Below are positions 44,654 to 56,154 of a stretch of 64,000 nt of DNA, piece after piece. Origin of the DNA: Eurosta solidaginis (lineage: Eukaryota > Arthropoda > Insecta > Diptera > Tephritidae); the NCBI RefSeq assembly GCF_040869045.1, contig NC_090324.1, forward strand, positions 56,573,346 through 56,637,345. The letters run 5' to 3'. The notes under the pieces are model-generated. The model was not told the origin of the DNA, did not search any database, and worked only from the letters and a program-made list of their open reading frames with translations. The translations under genes were made by a program, and so were the position numbers. The stretch's first letter is position 1. The number at the start of each line of letters is the position of its first letter.

Positions 44654-46009
44654 TCAACACTCCTGGTAATTTATGGCCAATTTGGATTGCATGTCAAAAT
44701 GACGGACTATATTCATAGCGAAATAGTTTTGGTACATGTTTCTGGAAGAGCCGGTGAATGAAGATGGCAGAATAATTCTTATTATATTTTCATGTCCATT
44801 ACTATGCGCATTTGTAATTAGATAATCTGTTATGTTATACAAAACATCACACCTCATGTTTTCTTGATTAAGTCTTAAAAAGTTAAGTCTTGTTCCCTCA
44901 ACTGGAACATACATATCTACAATCCACTGTAGATAAAGCTTTTTAGAATGATGTAGAAGACTGAATGCGTCTCTGATCGCAAGTCGAAATGACGCGAGCT
45001 CAAGCATAGTAGTTTTAACTCTAGCTCGACTTGAAGTAGATGTACTTCATCTGCTATGCAATATATCAGGATGCCATCCCGCGTTTCCATTGGGAAATAG
45101 TAGTGGATAGGCCAACGGATCCAAAGATGAATCTAAAACGGAAATATTCTTTCCCGTACCACTCCTTTTATAAAATGATACCATCCTTCTATCAAATGGA
45201 GGTTCACCATCTGTTGTACTAAATATCACGGCAACATCTGTTGCAAGAGCATCATTAAATATACCCATCTCTATATTCGGCATCTCACGATTAACCGTAA
45301 TGAGTAAACACATTTCCTTATATATATTTTCGTGTCTACTACAGTGTTCTTTCATGGAAATAAAAGACCGAACAAAAGGGTTAACTTGATTCAATTGGGC
45401 TGATATTTCTGTCATCAAGCCTCTATCGCATAATGCATTTGATGGTTCTCTCAGTCTAAAAGTATTTGCGGTATCAACATCATAGAAATATAACTGAGCA
45501 TAGCAAGGATTCGACCTAGCATTTTGTTCATGCGTTAAAGGGCCAGCTCTATGATAAAGGATATTGTGAATTTTAAAATAATAAGCACCTTGCGTAACAT
45601 TCTCTGCTATTTCCGCTTCAGAACTAACCATTGCAAAAGATGAATTGAAGCTACGTATATTTTCAAAGTAATTTGTTGATCTCCGTTTTAAAACCAGGTT
45701 ATTGGAGCGTAAACCCTCATATAAATTATTGAAAAACTGATTTTGTGTTAACGGTGCCAAAGTTACTTTTCCCTTTTGACAACACAACGAAAAGGGGTTT
45801 CTGCTTCTTGCAGTCATTTCTTTCTCGAAATGCATTGCATTACAATTCTCACAACGTAAATCCATATTTCCAATATCCAAGCTTATAAAATTAGGAGGTA
45901 CATCGTTCAAAACACCCTTAAAACTATCAACCAAGGCAAGAGATGTGTTAACATTAGGACGTCTCTTCCTATTACTATCCCTGTCTCTTCTTCTTGTAAG
46001 TCGTGGCAT
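44654..46009 (-). pseudogene. Helitron C Rep N-terminal region
   Basis: A 320-codon open frame (46,009-45,047) begins with a basic N-terminus, then CENCNAMHFEKE and SLCCQKGKVTLAPL (zinc finger), ILYHRAGPL and SLDPLAYPLLFPNGNAGWHPDI, all typical of Helitron Rep. After a short break, 45,007-44,654 continues QWIVDMYVPVEGTRLNFLR and ILPSSFTGSSRNMYQNY. The segment that should read FITFTCNP is missing at about 44,650, so the nuclease has a small internal deletion. Confidence 0.8.
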
Positions 46010-46278
46010 TATATATGACTAAAAATTAATTAAGAAACAAAATTAATTTCAAAATGCCCATGAAAATATTTTAGAAATGATCATGAAAATAATTTCACAT
46101 AATCCAGTAATAATTTTCGAAAAACACAGTTCTGGAAAGGAGCACAATCTGCAAAGGTAGTGAAAATTTTTACATGCTTCAGTTTTTAGTAATGCATTTA
46201 TGAAAAATTCTTTTCTTGGTAATGCATTCAAGTTATTTGAAAACATAATAATAAACATTTTCTTAGGCCTTTTTACTT
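46010..46278. other. No gene recognised
   Basis: Region upstream of Helitron C Rep. Could hold its promoter, but no signal is clear. Confidence 0.35.
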
Positions 46279-46905
46279 GCCCTAGGATACGAACCTGGGA
46301 TGTTGTTCCTGTAACAACAAAAACTACTAGCCGAAGGTAGGCCTTTACCGAATACGAATCTGGTATGATCCGATACTTGCACCTTCTGGTATTAGGCAGG
46401 CGGGAACGAATTTTGGCCCCTTGAACCTACGGGTCTGTGGATTTTAGTAGCCTCTTACGACAGGCATGCCTGCCGCGGGAATTTTCTGAACTCCTCAGGG
46501 GGACGAACCTGGGATCTTCGGGTTGTTGTTGTAACAACAAAACTTACTCCCGACATTGTACGTGAGTTTTACGGACATGGGTAATCCTTTGCCGAATATG
46601 AATCCGGTACTTGCTCCTTCTGGTATTAGCCAGGCGGGAGAGAATTTTTACCCATTGATCCCGCAGATTTGTGGATTTTAGTCGCCCTTACGACAGGCAT
46701 GCCTACCGCGGGAATATTCTTAGCCCCTTAACCCCCAGGGGACGAACCTGGGATATTCGGCCTGGGTTGTTATTGTAGCAGAAAAAATGAGTTCCCAAGA
46801 GTTTACGGGAGTTTTAGGGACATGGGAAAGCCTTTCCCGAATATGAATCCGGTACTTGCTCCTTCTGGTGTTAGCCAGGCGGGAACGAATTTTTACCCCT
46901 TGATG
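46279..46905. repeat. Three tandem ~230-bp repeats at LINE 3' end
   Basis: Units begin near 46,279, 46,501 and 46,740 with GACGAACCTGGGAT. Each contains CAGGCGGGAACGAATTTT, GTGGATTTTAGT and ACGACAGGCATGCCT. A shorter related piece is at 49,640-49,760, on the other side of the LINE. The TTGTTGTTGTTGTAGCA tract at 46,910 marks the LINE 3' end on the minus strand. Confidence 0.75.
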
Positions 46906-47065
46906 TTCTTGTTGTTGTTGTAGCAATGCTTCGCCCCACCTAACAGCCGCGACCGATCACAAATTGTCATCAATATCCTCTAACGGGAGTCCAAGGAAAC
47001 TTGCCGTTTCAACAGGGGTGGACCATAAGGAAAGGGGTGTTAGAGGAGTTGGTTCCACATTACAA

Positions 47066-48544
47066 TTAAAGAGATGGTTGGTGTCTCCCTGGGGCAATTC
47101 CCGGCGTAAAGTTCCGACGCCTGTTTATGGAGTTATGGGTTCTCAGGTGCCGTATTTCCTCAAAATGCTTACGGAGATAGCTCCTTAAGCCCCTAGGCGG
47201 TGCTGGTTCATCAATCAGATGTCTGTTGGGATGCTCAGGTTTCTGGGTATTCAACAGGAACTGTTTGGTCAGCATCTCATTTCTCTCCCTGATGGGGAGT
47301 ATTCTCGCCTCATTATGCAGATGGTGTTCTGGGGACATAAGAAGACAGCCCGTGGCAATTCTGAAAGCAGTTTTTGGCAGGCCTGTAGCTTCTTCCAGTG
47401 GATAATTCTTAGTCTTGGCGACCATATGGGTGACTCGTAGCACGTAATCGGCTGGCTAATTGCTTTGTATGTAGTCATGAGCGTTTCTTTATCTTTTCCC
47501 CAGGTACTGCCAGCGAGGGATTTGAGGATTTTGTTACGGCTCTGAATTCTCGGAACAATTGCGGCTGCGTGCTCACCAAAATGTAGATCCTGATCAAACG
47601 TCACACTCAAGATTTTGTGGTGTAGGACAGTCGGTAGCGTAGTGCCATCGACATGGATGTTCAAAATGGTCGATATTTGGGGCGTCCATGTTGTAAATAA
47701 GGTCCCGGAAGATTTAGTGGGTGATAATGCCAGGTTTATTTTATTGCATAGCTCATCGATCTTCGGGCCTGGGCCTGTAGCCATTATTGTGCAGTCATCG
47801 GCGTAGGAAACGATTGTGACTCCTTCCGGTGGTGAAGGTAGCTTAGATATGTAGAAATTAAACAAAAGTGGGGATAGGATACCACGCTGTGGCACCCCTT
47901 GTTTAATTCTCCTTGGTTTTGATGTTTCGTGTCTATATTGAACCGATGCCTGCCGACCACCCAGATAATTTGCGGTCCACCTTTTCAGACATGGGGGAAG
48001 GGTATACCCTTCCAGGTCTTGCAGTAACGAGCCATGGTTGACCGTATCAAAAGCTTTTGATAGGTCTAGCGCAACGAGTACTGTTCTATGGGGGGGGGGG
48101 GGGTATTGATTTAAACCGTAATTTATCTGGGTGCTAATGGCATTTAGCGCGGTGGTAGTGCTATGGAGTATTCTGTAGTCATGCTGATGAGAGGCTAGCT
48201 GCTACTGGCGATAGGAGAGATATCGGACGATACGACTCACTTATGTTAGCAGGTTTCCCAGGCTTTAGTAGCGGGACCACCTTGGCCATTTTCCATTTAT
48301 CGGGTATGACGAAGGCGGAAAGAGACAGGTTGAAGACATGCGCTAAATATTTGAAACCCTCTTTCCTTAGGCTTTTAAGCATCGGCATGGCTATGCCGTC
48401 TGGGCCTACTGCTTTGGATGGTTTAGCGCGACCAATGGCGTCCTCAATCTCTTTAGCGGTGATGGTGATTGGTGACGCGCTGAATTTGTGTTTATGTGAG
48501 TGTTTATTGGCTCTCCTTCTATCTTTGTCGACCGTAGGATGCAT
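47066..48544 (-). pseudogene. LINE-3 reverse transcriptase and C-terminus
   Basis: KAVGPDGIAMPMLKSL, KMAKVVPLLKPGK and SYRPISLLSPV give the RT start. Frame changes around 48,180-47,900 (including the poly-G tract) cover motif A (ALDLSKAFDTVNHG in one frame). GILSPLLFNFYISKLP is motif B. VSYADDCTIMATGPG holds motif C (YADD). The C-terminal stretch (RIATGCLLMSPEHHLHNEA, then QFLLNTQKPEHP) is standard for the family. Confidence 0.85.
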
Positions 48545-48822
48545 TATATATTGTCGGCAGAAAGCGCTCGCTCATTTTTTCGCATCCTACAGCACTTTGT
48601 CGCCAAAGGCGATGGAAACTTTGTCTTTGTGCTTAGTCGGATTCGATAGGGACTTTACGGTGGACCAAAGTTTACCAACACCGGTAGAGAGGTTACAACC
48701 TCTTAGGTGCTCCTCCCATTTCGCCCGCTTGTGTTCGTCCACAAGCAATCTGATGCGTTGGTTTATTTCCCTTATTTGGTGGTCGCCTGGATCAAGCTGT
48801 CTTATAAGGTCACGTTCTCTCG

Positions 48823-49620
48823 CTAAGTTTGCGGCCTCCGCCGGGAAATGGGCCGGATTTCGGGAATTCTCCCGGCGGGAATGAAACGTGCTGAGGCGGA
48901 TTCAATGACCTTACGGAAGGCACGCTCCCCTTGGCGGGCATCAGTCGGGATAGGGAGGGCAGCAAAGCGGTTGTCTGTAAAAGATTTATATTCTTCCCAC
49001 TTTCCTTTTTTGAAGTTTATGAAAGTGCGTTTTTCGGTGACGATGAAGTCGGCGGTACGCTCGAGCGAAGTAAGTATGGGCAGGTGGTCGGATACCAATG
49101 TTACCATCGGCTGTCAGTTTACGCAGTTTACGAGTTCTGCGCTCACGATTGAGATATCTGGTGAACTGTGACAGCTTCCTACCATAAGTGTGGGGGTGTC
49201 TCCGTTTATTGTGCAGAACGTCGTTTCTTCTATCTGATCCGCCAACATCTCACCCCTACTGTCCGCCCGCAAGCTTGAATGCCATAGATCGTTATTCGCA
49301 TTGAAATCGCCTAAGATAATGCGATTGTTGCCAGTGAGTAAGACTCTGATATTAGGGCGGTATCCACTGGGGCAACAGGTGGCAGGAGGGATGTAGATGT
49401 TGATGATTTCTAGGTTTGCATTGCCTGACCGGACAGATTGGCCTTGACGTTCTAAGACATTGTCCCTGCGGTCGATGCCAGGATCAAATATATAATATTG
49501 CACAGAGTGGTGTATGATAAACGTGAGGCCGCCTCCATTTCCGCTCTCGCGGTCTTTCCTGTGGCCATTATACCCAGAGCAGGTCTGCAATGCAGATCTT
49601 GCTGTGAGTTTAGTCTCTTG
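48823..49620 (-). pseudogene. LINE-3 endonuclease
   Basis: GGGLTFIIHHSVQYY, INIYIPPATCCPSGY, RIILGDFNANNDLWHSS (catalytic DxN) and SSPDISIVSAELVN, then after a break VTLVSDHLPILTSLE (SDH motif). These are the blocks of the APE-type endonuclease of Jockey/I-group LINEs. The first motif (QETKL) is at the truncated end near 49,610. Confidence 0.8.
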
Positions 49621-49769
49621 AATCGCAGCACCCCTTGATCCTCCGCGAAGGTTTAGGAGAGTTTTACTCTGGTATTAGCCCACTGGGAGTGGTAGCAGAT
49701 ATGGGCAGGTCTTTTTCGAATACGAATACGGTACACTCTGGTACTTGCACCCTCTGGTATTAGCCCACT

Positions 49770-52095
49770 GTGAGTGGGAGTGGGGGTGATAGTGAGTGGG
49801 AATAATTGTAGAAGTGGGGGTGGGAGTTAGGAGTAGAAGAAGGAATAGGAGTGATAAAGGAGGGGTGCGGTATTAGTGGGAGCGCCCACATATGTACAAA
49901 GATTATATATAAAAACAAATTTAAAAATTGCATGTGTATATAGATATAATGAAAATTCAACTTATGTATGTAGGTATAAACCGCGTTGCATCCTAACGGT
50001 TTGACCGGTAGTTAGAGTAGGAGTAGGAATGGAAGTGCGGATAAAGAAAGGGGTGGCGGCAGGAGTTGGAGCGCCCATATAAACGTTTTAACCGATCATT
50101 AGTGGGAGTGTGAAAAGGAGTAAAAGTGGTGGTGGTAGTGGCGAGGGGAGTGATTGGGGGGTAGGATTGGAATTGGGAGTGGGAGTAGTAGTGGGAGTAG
50201 CAGGGGAATAGTAGTGGAAGTAGAAGTGGGAGTAGTGGGAGTGCGGGTGGGAGTGGAGTGGGAAAAGGTGTGGGAGTGCAAAATAGGAGTACACATATGT
50301 ACAAATATTTTAAATAAAAAGAAATAAAAAAATTCGTGTGTATATAGATATAATTAAAATGCAACATATGTATGTAGGTATAAACCGGGTTGTATCCTAA
50401 ACGGTTTGACCGATCATAATTTGGGAGTGGGAGTTAGAGTAGTAGCAGGAATGGAAGTGGTGGTAAAGAGAAGGGGTGAGGGCAGTAGTTGGAGCAGCCA
50501 TATAAACGCTTTGACTGATCATAGAGTGGGAATAGGAGTCGGAGTGGGAAAGGGAGTAGGGGTAGGAGTGGAAGTAGGAATAGGAATAGAAGTAGGAGTA
50601 GCAGGAGTTGGAGTGGGAAAAAGAGTGGGAGTGGGAATAGGAGTAGCAGAAGTGGGAGGGGAGTAGGAGTGGGGGTAGGAGTGGGAGTGGGAATAAGAGT
50701 AGCAATAGCGGTAGTAGGAGTGGGGGAGTGGGAGGGGATTGGGATTAGGAGTAGCAGGGGATGGGCATGGTAGTGAGAGTAGCAGGAATTGCAGTGGGAG
50801 TGGCGGTGGGAGTGGGAGATAGAGTAGGAGTATAAGTGGGATAAAGGACGGGTAGGGCAGTAGTGCGAGCGCCCATATATGTACAAATTAAAAAAATGCA
50901 TGTGCATATAGATATAATTAAAATTCAACTCATGTATGTAGGTATAAATCGGGTTGCATCCTAAACAGTTTGACCGATTATAAATTGGGAGTGGACAGCG
51001 AGTGGGTGTGAGAGTGGGAAAAGGAGTGGAGTGGGGATGGGATTGGGAATGGGAGTAGCAGGAGTGGGAGTAGGAGTGGGGGTAGGTTTGGGAGAATTAG
51101 TGGGGTGGGGGTAGGATTGGGAGTGGAAATAGGAGTAGCAGAAGTTGGAGTGGGAGTGGGGTGTGATTGAGGAGGTAGTGGGATAGTAACAGCAGTAGCA
51201 GGACTGGGAGTGGGATTGGGAGTAGGAGTAGCAGGTATGAAAGGGAAATAGGAGTGGGATTAGGAATAGGAATAGGAGTTGAAGTAGCAGGATTGGTAGT
51301 AGAAATGTTAGTAGGAGTGGGATTTGGATTGCGAGTAGGAGTAGCAGGGGGTGGCCATGGTAGTGAGAGTAGTAGGTGTTGCAGTTGGAGTGGCGGTGGG
51401 AGTTCGAGTAGGAGTATAAGTGGTGATAAAGGAGGGGTGGGGCAGTAGTGGGAGCGCCCGTATATGTACAAATATTAAAAAAAATAACAAATTTAAAAAA
51501 TGCATGTGTATATAGATATAAATGGTAGTGCTATTGGGAATGGCAGTAGAAGTGGTAGTAAGAGTGGGAATAGGAGTATCAGGAGTGGGAGTGGTGGTAG
51601 AAATGGGAGTAGGAGTGGAGTGGGATTGTGAGTGGGAGTAGGAGTAGCAGGAGTGGTATTAGGAGTGGGAGTGGTGGTAGGAGTGGGATTGTAAGTGGGA
51701 GTAGGAGTACTCGAAGTGGTAGGGGAATTGGAGTGGAGATAGGAGTGGGAGCAGAATAGGTGTAGTAGGAGTGGGAGTGGTGGTGAGGGTGAGAGTGGGG
51801 GTGGAAAAGAGAGGGAGTGGAAATAGGATTAGGGGTAGTGTGGGCAGGAGTGGGTGTTGTCAGGGGCAAGAGGATGGGATTGAGAGTGGGGGTAGGAGAG
51901 GAAGTAGAAGTAGTAGTAGTTGTAGGAGTAGATGTAGGAGGGGATGGGATTGGGAGTTGGAGTAGCAGAAGTGGGAGGAGGATAGGAGTGGGGGTAGGAG
52001 TGGGAGTGGGGATAGGAGAAGCAATAGTAGTAGAAGGAGTGGGTGAGTGGGAATAGGGGTGGAGTGGGATTGGGAGTAGGAGTAGCGGGGGTGGG
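49770..52095. repeat. G-rich minisatellite with higher-order structure
   Basis: About 2.3 kb of variants of GGGAGT/GGAGTA hexamers on the plus strand, strongly purine-rich. It is interrupted by an AT-rich linker (ATATGTACAAA, GTATATAGATATAATTAAAA, GTATGTAGGTATAAACCGGG, ACGGTTTGACCGATCATAA) in full or short form near 49,872, 50,068, 50,283, 50,493, 50,868 and 51,449. The Pro/Ser/His/Thr-rich frames on the minus strand are artefacts of this composition. Confidence 0.9.
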
Positions 52096-52097
52096 CG

Positions 52098-52760
52098 TAT
52101 GCAATATTTCAACCTAAAATCCAAAACGTTTTTGGGTATTTTTTTTCGTTTAATATACAACGTGAAATTTTGCGATTCAATCAAAATGCATTTAAATAAT
52201 AATAAATTAAGTTGAAATAAAAGATAATATAATAAAATAAGAAAATAAAAAAATAAATTAGCATAAAAGACAATATACAAATTTTAATGTAATATCTTTG
52301 TAGCAAATTTTTTTATTTTTTGTTCACTATAAGACGTGCTATATCTAAAGTGAGCATAAAATCTGGAAATGCAAAAAACATTTGGGTCAAATTTGCAATA
52401 AATTTTTATAAATAAATAAATTTAGAGAGTTTGAACAAAAGTCGACTCATTATTTCTGATTTAATTTTTTTTAAAGCAACTAAAATGAAAAACAAAAATT
52501 CTGTGAAATAAAGACCTATGCTTTTACGTGTAAGTCAAATTTGTCCAAAAAATAGGCCGGTTAAGTTATTACTTCTCTTTAAAGTTTTTTTGTGTGCTAA
52601 CATTTATTTTAGAACAATTTTTTAAAGATTTTGGTACAGACCAATATAGGTAATTGGCAACAATGGGAAACAATATTTTATTTGAACTGAAAATGAGCGA
52701 AGCAGTAGTTCTCTCACCGTTTGGCGTGTACAAATATATACATATGTAGAGATGAAACAT
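52098..52760. repeat. Repeat family R, copy 2
   Basis: Starts near TATGCAATATTTCAACCTAA and ends at CACCGTTTGGCGTGTAC, as described for copy 1. Confidence 0.75.
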
Positions 52761-53071
52761 TTGAGCAACGCGACAATTGAGCATTTGGAGCTATGTACTC
52801 AGAGAGGTTTGTGAACATAATGCGTCCTACAGATGGCTAATTCGATAGTTGCACAGATTTTCGAATTTACAAAAAAAATGTTCTATTAATTATAAACCAA
52901 TAGAGTAATATTTGTTAACAAACATAGGACTATGCACTGCGGCTGATCAATACGAATCGATTCATATAAATTTTATATGATTTTACGTATACTAAGTATG
53001 CGAAACATCCTGTAAATTGATTGTATGGAAATTTTGTTAGCGTATTAATATATAGATAGTACAGTAATATA
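52761..53071. other. Unassigned AT-rich spacer
   Basis: Between R copies. No ORF or repeat recognised. Confidence 0.35.
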
Positions 53072-53415
53072 TGGCCTATGCAATATTTCGACCTAAAATC
53101 GAAAACGTTTTTGGGTCGTTTTTTTCTTTTAATATACAACGTGAAATTTTGCGATGTAAACAAGTTAAATTTAAATAATAACAAACTAAGCTGAAATAAA
53201 AGATAATACAATAAAATAAAATACCAAATATCAAAATAAATTAGCATAAAAGACAATATACAAATTTTGATATCATATCTTTGTAGCAAATTTATTAATT
53301 TTTTGTTCAGTATAAGCATAAAATCTGGAAATGCAAAAAACATTTTGGGTCAAATTTGGAATTAATTGTTACAGATAAATAAATTTAGTGAGTTTGAACA
53401 AAAGTTGACTCATTA
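53072..53415. repeat. Repeat family R, copy 3 (left part)
   Basis: Begins TATGCAATATTTCGACCTAA. Interrupted at 53,415 by the foldback element; the remainder is at 55,640-55,870. Confidence 0.75.
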
Positions 53416-55639
53416 CACAGTGCTACAAAAAAAAAATGTCTCAAGAACTTTTGTAGCGACCTAGTGTCCGTTGTAGGTCTTGATGAGTAGAACAAGATGC
53501 CGTGTTTCAAAATTTTCTAACACCCCGAAATTTTCAAGTTATTGTTGAAAAACTGTTTTTCTTGTACCTCGCGCATTCAAAAATTCGTTACTCCGTTATT
53601 TTTCCATCAATTTTTGATTGCTTAACAGTTTTGCAAAGCTGAAAGATAGGGCTTTAAAAATGTATATATTTGTCTACCCTTTTTATAGCAAATTTTTGAG
53701 ATTTTTTAAAGGTTATCTAAAATTTTCTCGTTTTTTTTAATTTTTCAAAGTTTGACGGCTTTTGAATGTATCATTTCTGTAATGAATTATATTTTTTCTT
53801 AAAGGGGTTGAAAGCATTCTATTTCGAGTAAAAAAAGTACTGGTTGATAAAATTCGGTTGAGAATTGTTGAAATGAAAACACTTTTTGTGAACAAGAAAA
53901 TTTTGCTCTCATCGTAGAATCAATATCGCGCCATGTTAAGATTGAATGTATGATTTCAGTATATCGCTGCCATCGTATTGAACATTCTTATCGTTTCTTT
54001 TATTCCACCCATTATTTTTTGTTATAACAAAATTTTAATTATTGACTTTAATTATTTAAACAATTTCGATATTTTTTATTTATCTACATATTAAATAACT
54101 GTGTATCTCATTTCCACAAACAAGAAAAACCGTTGTCAAAACCGTGGTCATATCAATTTTTCCTAACACATGATTTGATGATAAAAGTAAATAATTTTGT
54201 TTATCTTTGTTTCATAATTAAATCATAAAAAAAGGTTAAACGGAGCATAGAGAATGCTGAAAACAACGGCGACGATATACTGAAATCATACATTGAATCC
54301 TGACTTGGCGCGATATCGATTCTACGATGAGAGCAGAATTTTCTTGTTCACAAAAAGTGTTCTCGTTCTCAACCGAATTTGATCAACCAGTACTTTTTTA
54401 CTCGAAATAGAATGTTCTCTCAACTTCTTTAAGAAACAAAATAATTCATTAAAGATATGATACATTAAAAAGCCGTCAAACTTTGAAAAATTAAAAAAAA
54501 AAACGAGAAAATTTTAGATAACTTTTAAAAAATCTCAAAAATTTGCTATAAAAAGTGTAGACAAATATATATATTTTTAAAGCCCTATCTTTCAGCTTTC
54601 CAAAACTGTTAAGCAATCAATACGATGGCAGCGAGATACTGAAATCATACATTCAATCCTGACATGGCGCGATATCGATTCTACGATGAGAGCAAAATTT
54701 TCTTGTTCACAAAAAGTGTTGTCATTTCAACAATTCTCAACCGAATTTGATCACCAGAACTTTTTTTACTCGAAATAGAATGTTCTCTCATCCTATTTAA
54801 AAAAAAAATAATAATTCATTACAGAAATGATACATTAAAAAGCCGTCAAACTTTGAAAAATAAAAAAAAACGAGAAAATTTTAGATAACTTTTAAAAAAT
54901 CTCAAAAATTTGCTATAAAAAGTGTAGACAAATATAATACAAACTTTGAAAAATTAAAAAAAAAACGAGAAAATTTTAGATAACTTTTAAAAAATCTCAA
55001 AAATTTGCTATAAAAAGTGTAGACAAATATATATATTTTTAAAGCCCTATCTTTCAGCTTTCCAAAACTGTTAAGCAATCAATACGATGGCAGCGAGATA
55101 CTGAAATCATACATTCAATCCTGACATGGCGCGATATCGATTCTACGATGAGAGCAAAATTTTCTTGTTCACAAAAAGTGTTGTCATTTCAACAATTCTC
55201 AACCGAATTTGATCACCAGAACTTTTTTTACTCGAAATAGAATGTTCTCTCAACCTATTTAAGAAAAAAATAATAATTCATTACGGAAATGATACATTAA
55301 AAAGCCGTCAAACTTTGAAAAATTAAAAAAAAACGAGAAAATTTTAGATAACTTTTAAAAAATCTCAAAAATTTGCTATAAAAAGTGTAGACAAATATAC
55401 ATATTTTTAAATCCATATCTTTTAGCTTTCCAAAACTGTTAAGCAATCAAAAATTGATGGAAAAATGACGGAAAAACGAATTTTTGAATGCGCGAGGTAC
55501 AAGAAAAATAGTTTTTCAACAATAACTTGAAAATTTCGGGGTGTTAGAAAATTTTGAAACACGGCATCTTGTTCTACTCATCAAGACCTACAACGGACAC
55601 TAGGTCGCTATTAAAGTTCAAACTCAGTGTAGCACAGTG
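53416..55639. mobile_element. Foldback element with CACAGTG ends
   Basis: 2,224 bp, flanked by TTA on both sides. Termini CACAGTGCTACA and (reversed) CACTGTGCTACA. The left arm (about 53,416-53,975) is present once. The right half carries the inverse of the arm with internal sections repeated: the stretch GCCGTCAAACTTTGAAAAAT occurs near 54,472, 54,841 and 55,311, with a partial copy at 54,940. No transposase. The CAC termini suggest a CMC (CACTA/Chapaev) or Transib non-autonomous element. Confidence 0.8.
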
Positions 55640-55870
55640 TTATTTGTCCAAAAAAATGGACGGGTTAAGTTATTAGTTCCCTTTAAAGTTTTTTTGTGCG
55701 CTAACAATTATTTTAGAGCAATGTTTTAAGGATTTTGGTACAGACCAATATCGGTAAGTGGCAACAATGGGAAACAATATTTTATTTGAACGGAAAATGA
55801 GTGAGGCAGTAGTTCTCTCACCGTTTGGCGTGTACGAATATGTACAAATGTAGGCGAAACATTTGAGCAA
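55640..55870. repeat. Repeat family R, copy 3 (right part)
   Basis: Continues with GACGGGTTAAGTTATTAGTT to CACCGTTTGGCGTGTACGAA. Joined directly to the truncated end of Helitron D helicase. Confidence 0.75.
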
Positions 55871-55872
55871 CT

Positions 55873-56154
55873 GTAAATTGCAAACGCTTGAATTCAAATG
55901 ACATGTCCGCTGGTATCAGTGGGATTCGCGGTATAAGCACAAATTCACCTTTCGCTTTGCCGGTCAGTATTGTTGCTTCTATTAAATTCGTCATAAATTT
56001 TTTTACATTCAGTCTTCTTCCATTACACAATTTTGGTGCATTTAAATTCCATAATAAAATAACTGATGAGCCGATCTTCAAATTTAAACAATGCGGTGGC
56101 ATACCAGACGGTTCCAATGAATTCAAAAATTCAACTGGATAATTCACTGCGTCC
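55873..56154 (-). pseudogene. Helitron D helicase C-terminal fragment
   Basis: [40 protein letters not shown] and [16 protein letters not shown] are PIF1-helicase C-terminal blocks of Helitrons. The final AFAMTINKAQGQ block is missing because the copy is cut at about 55,873. Its upstream part lies beyond the Transib insertion: ...GTMNQED at 59,912 joins to AVNYPVEF here. Confidence 0.85.

Larger units (their letters stand above)
42436..46009 (-). mobile_element. Helitron C (Rep/helicase), minus strand
   Basis: A Helitron of a different subfamily from B, D and E (N-terminus MPRLTRRRDRDSNRKRRPN). The Rep N-terminus, HUH core, helicase linker and helicase C-terminus are all present, but the middle of the helicase, with Walker A and B, is deleted. 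5' and 3' ends (TC, CTRR) are not identified. Confidence 0.8.
46906..49625 (-). mobile_element. Jockey/I-type LINE (LINE-3), minus strand
   Basis: 5' truncated within the endonuclease and ending with a CAACAACAA-rich 3' tail at 46,906-46,925. It contains endonuclease and RT with stops and frameshifts. A poly-G tract (48,091-48,105) makes part of the RT frame slip. Confidence 0.8.

Noticed and set aside
48243..48884. 213-codon plus-strand frame
   Set aside because: Antisense to LINE-3 RT and endonuclease, whose motifs are clear on the minus strand.
49760..52280. Several long Pro/Ser/Leu/His-rich minus-strand frames
   Set aside because: They are the translation of a purine-rich minisatellite, which rarely contains stops on the pyrimidine strand. 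Composition repeats in all frames.
53416..55639. Calling the foldback element a Transib because of its CACAGTG ends
   Set aside because: The flanks give TTA rather than a 5-bp duplication, and there is no nonamer-like element at a fixed distance or transposase.
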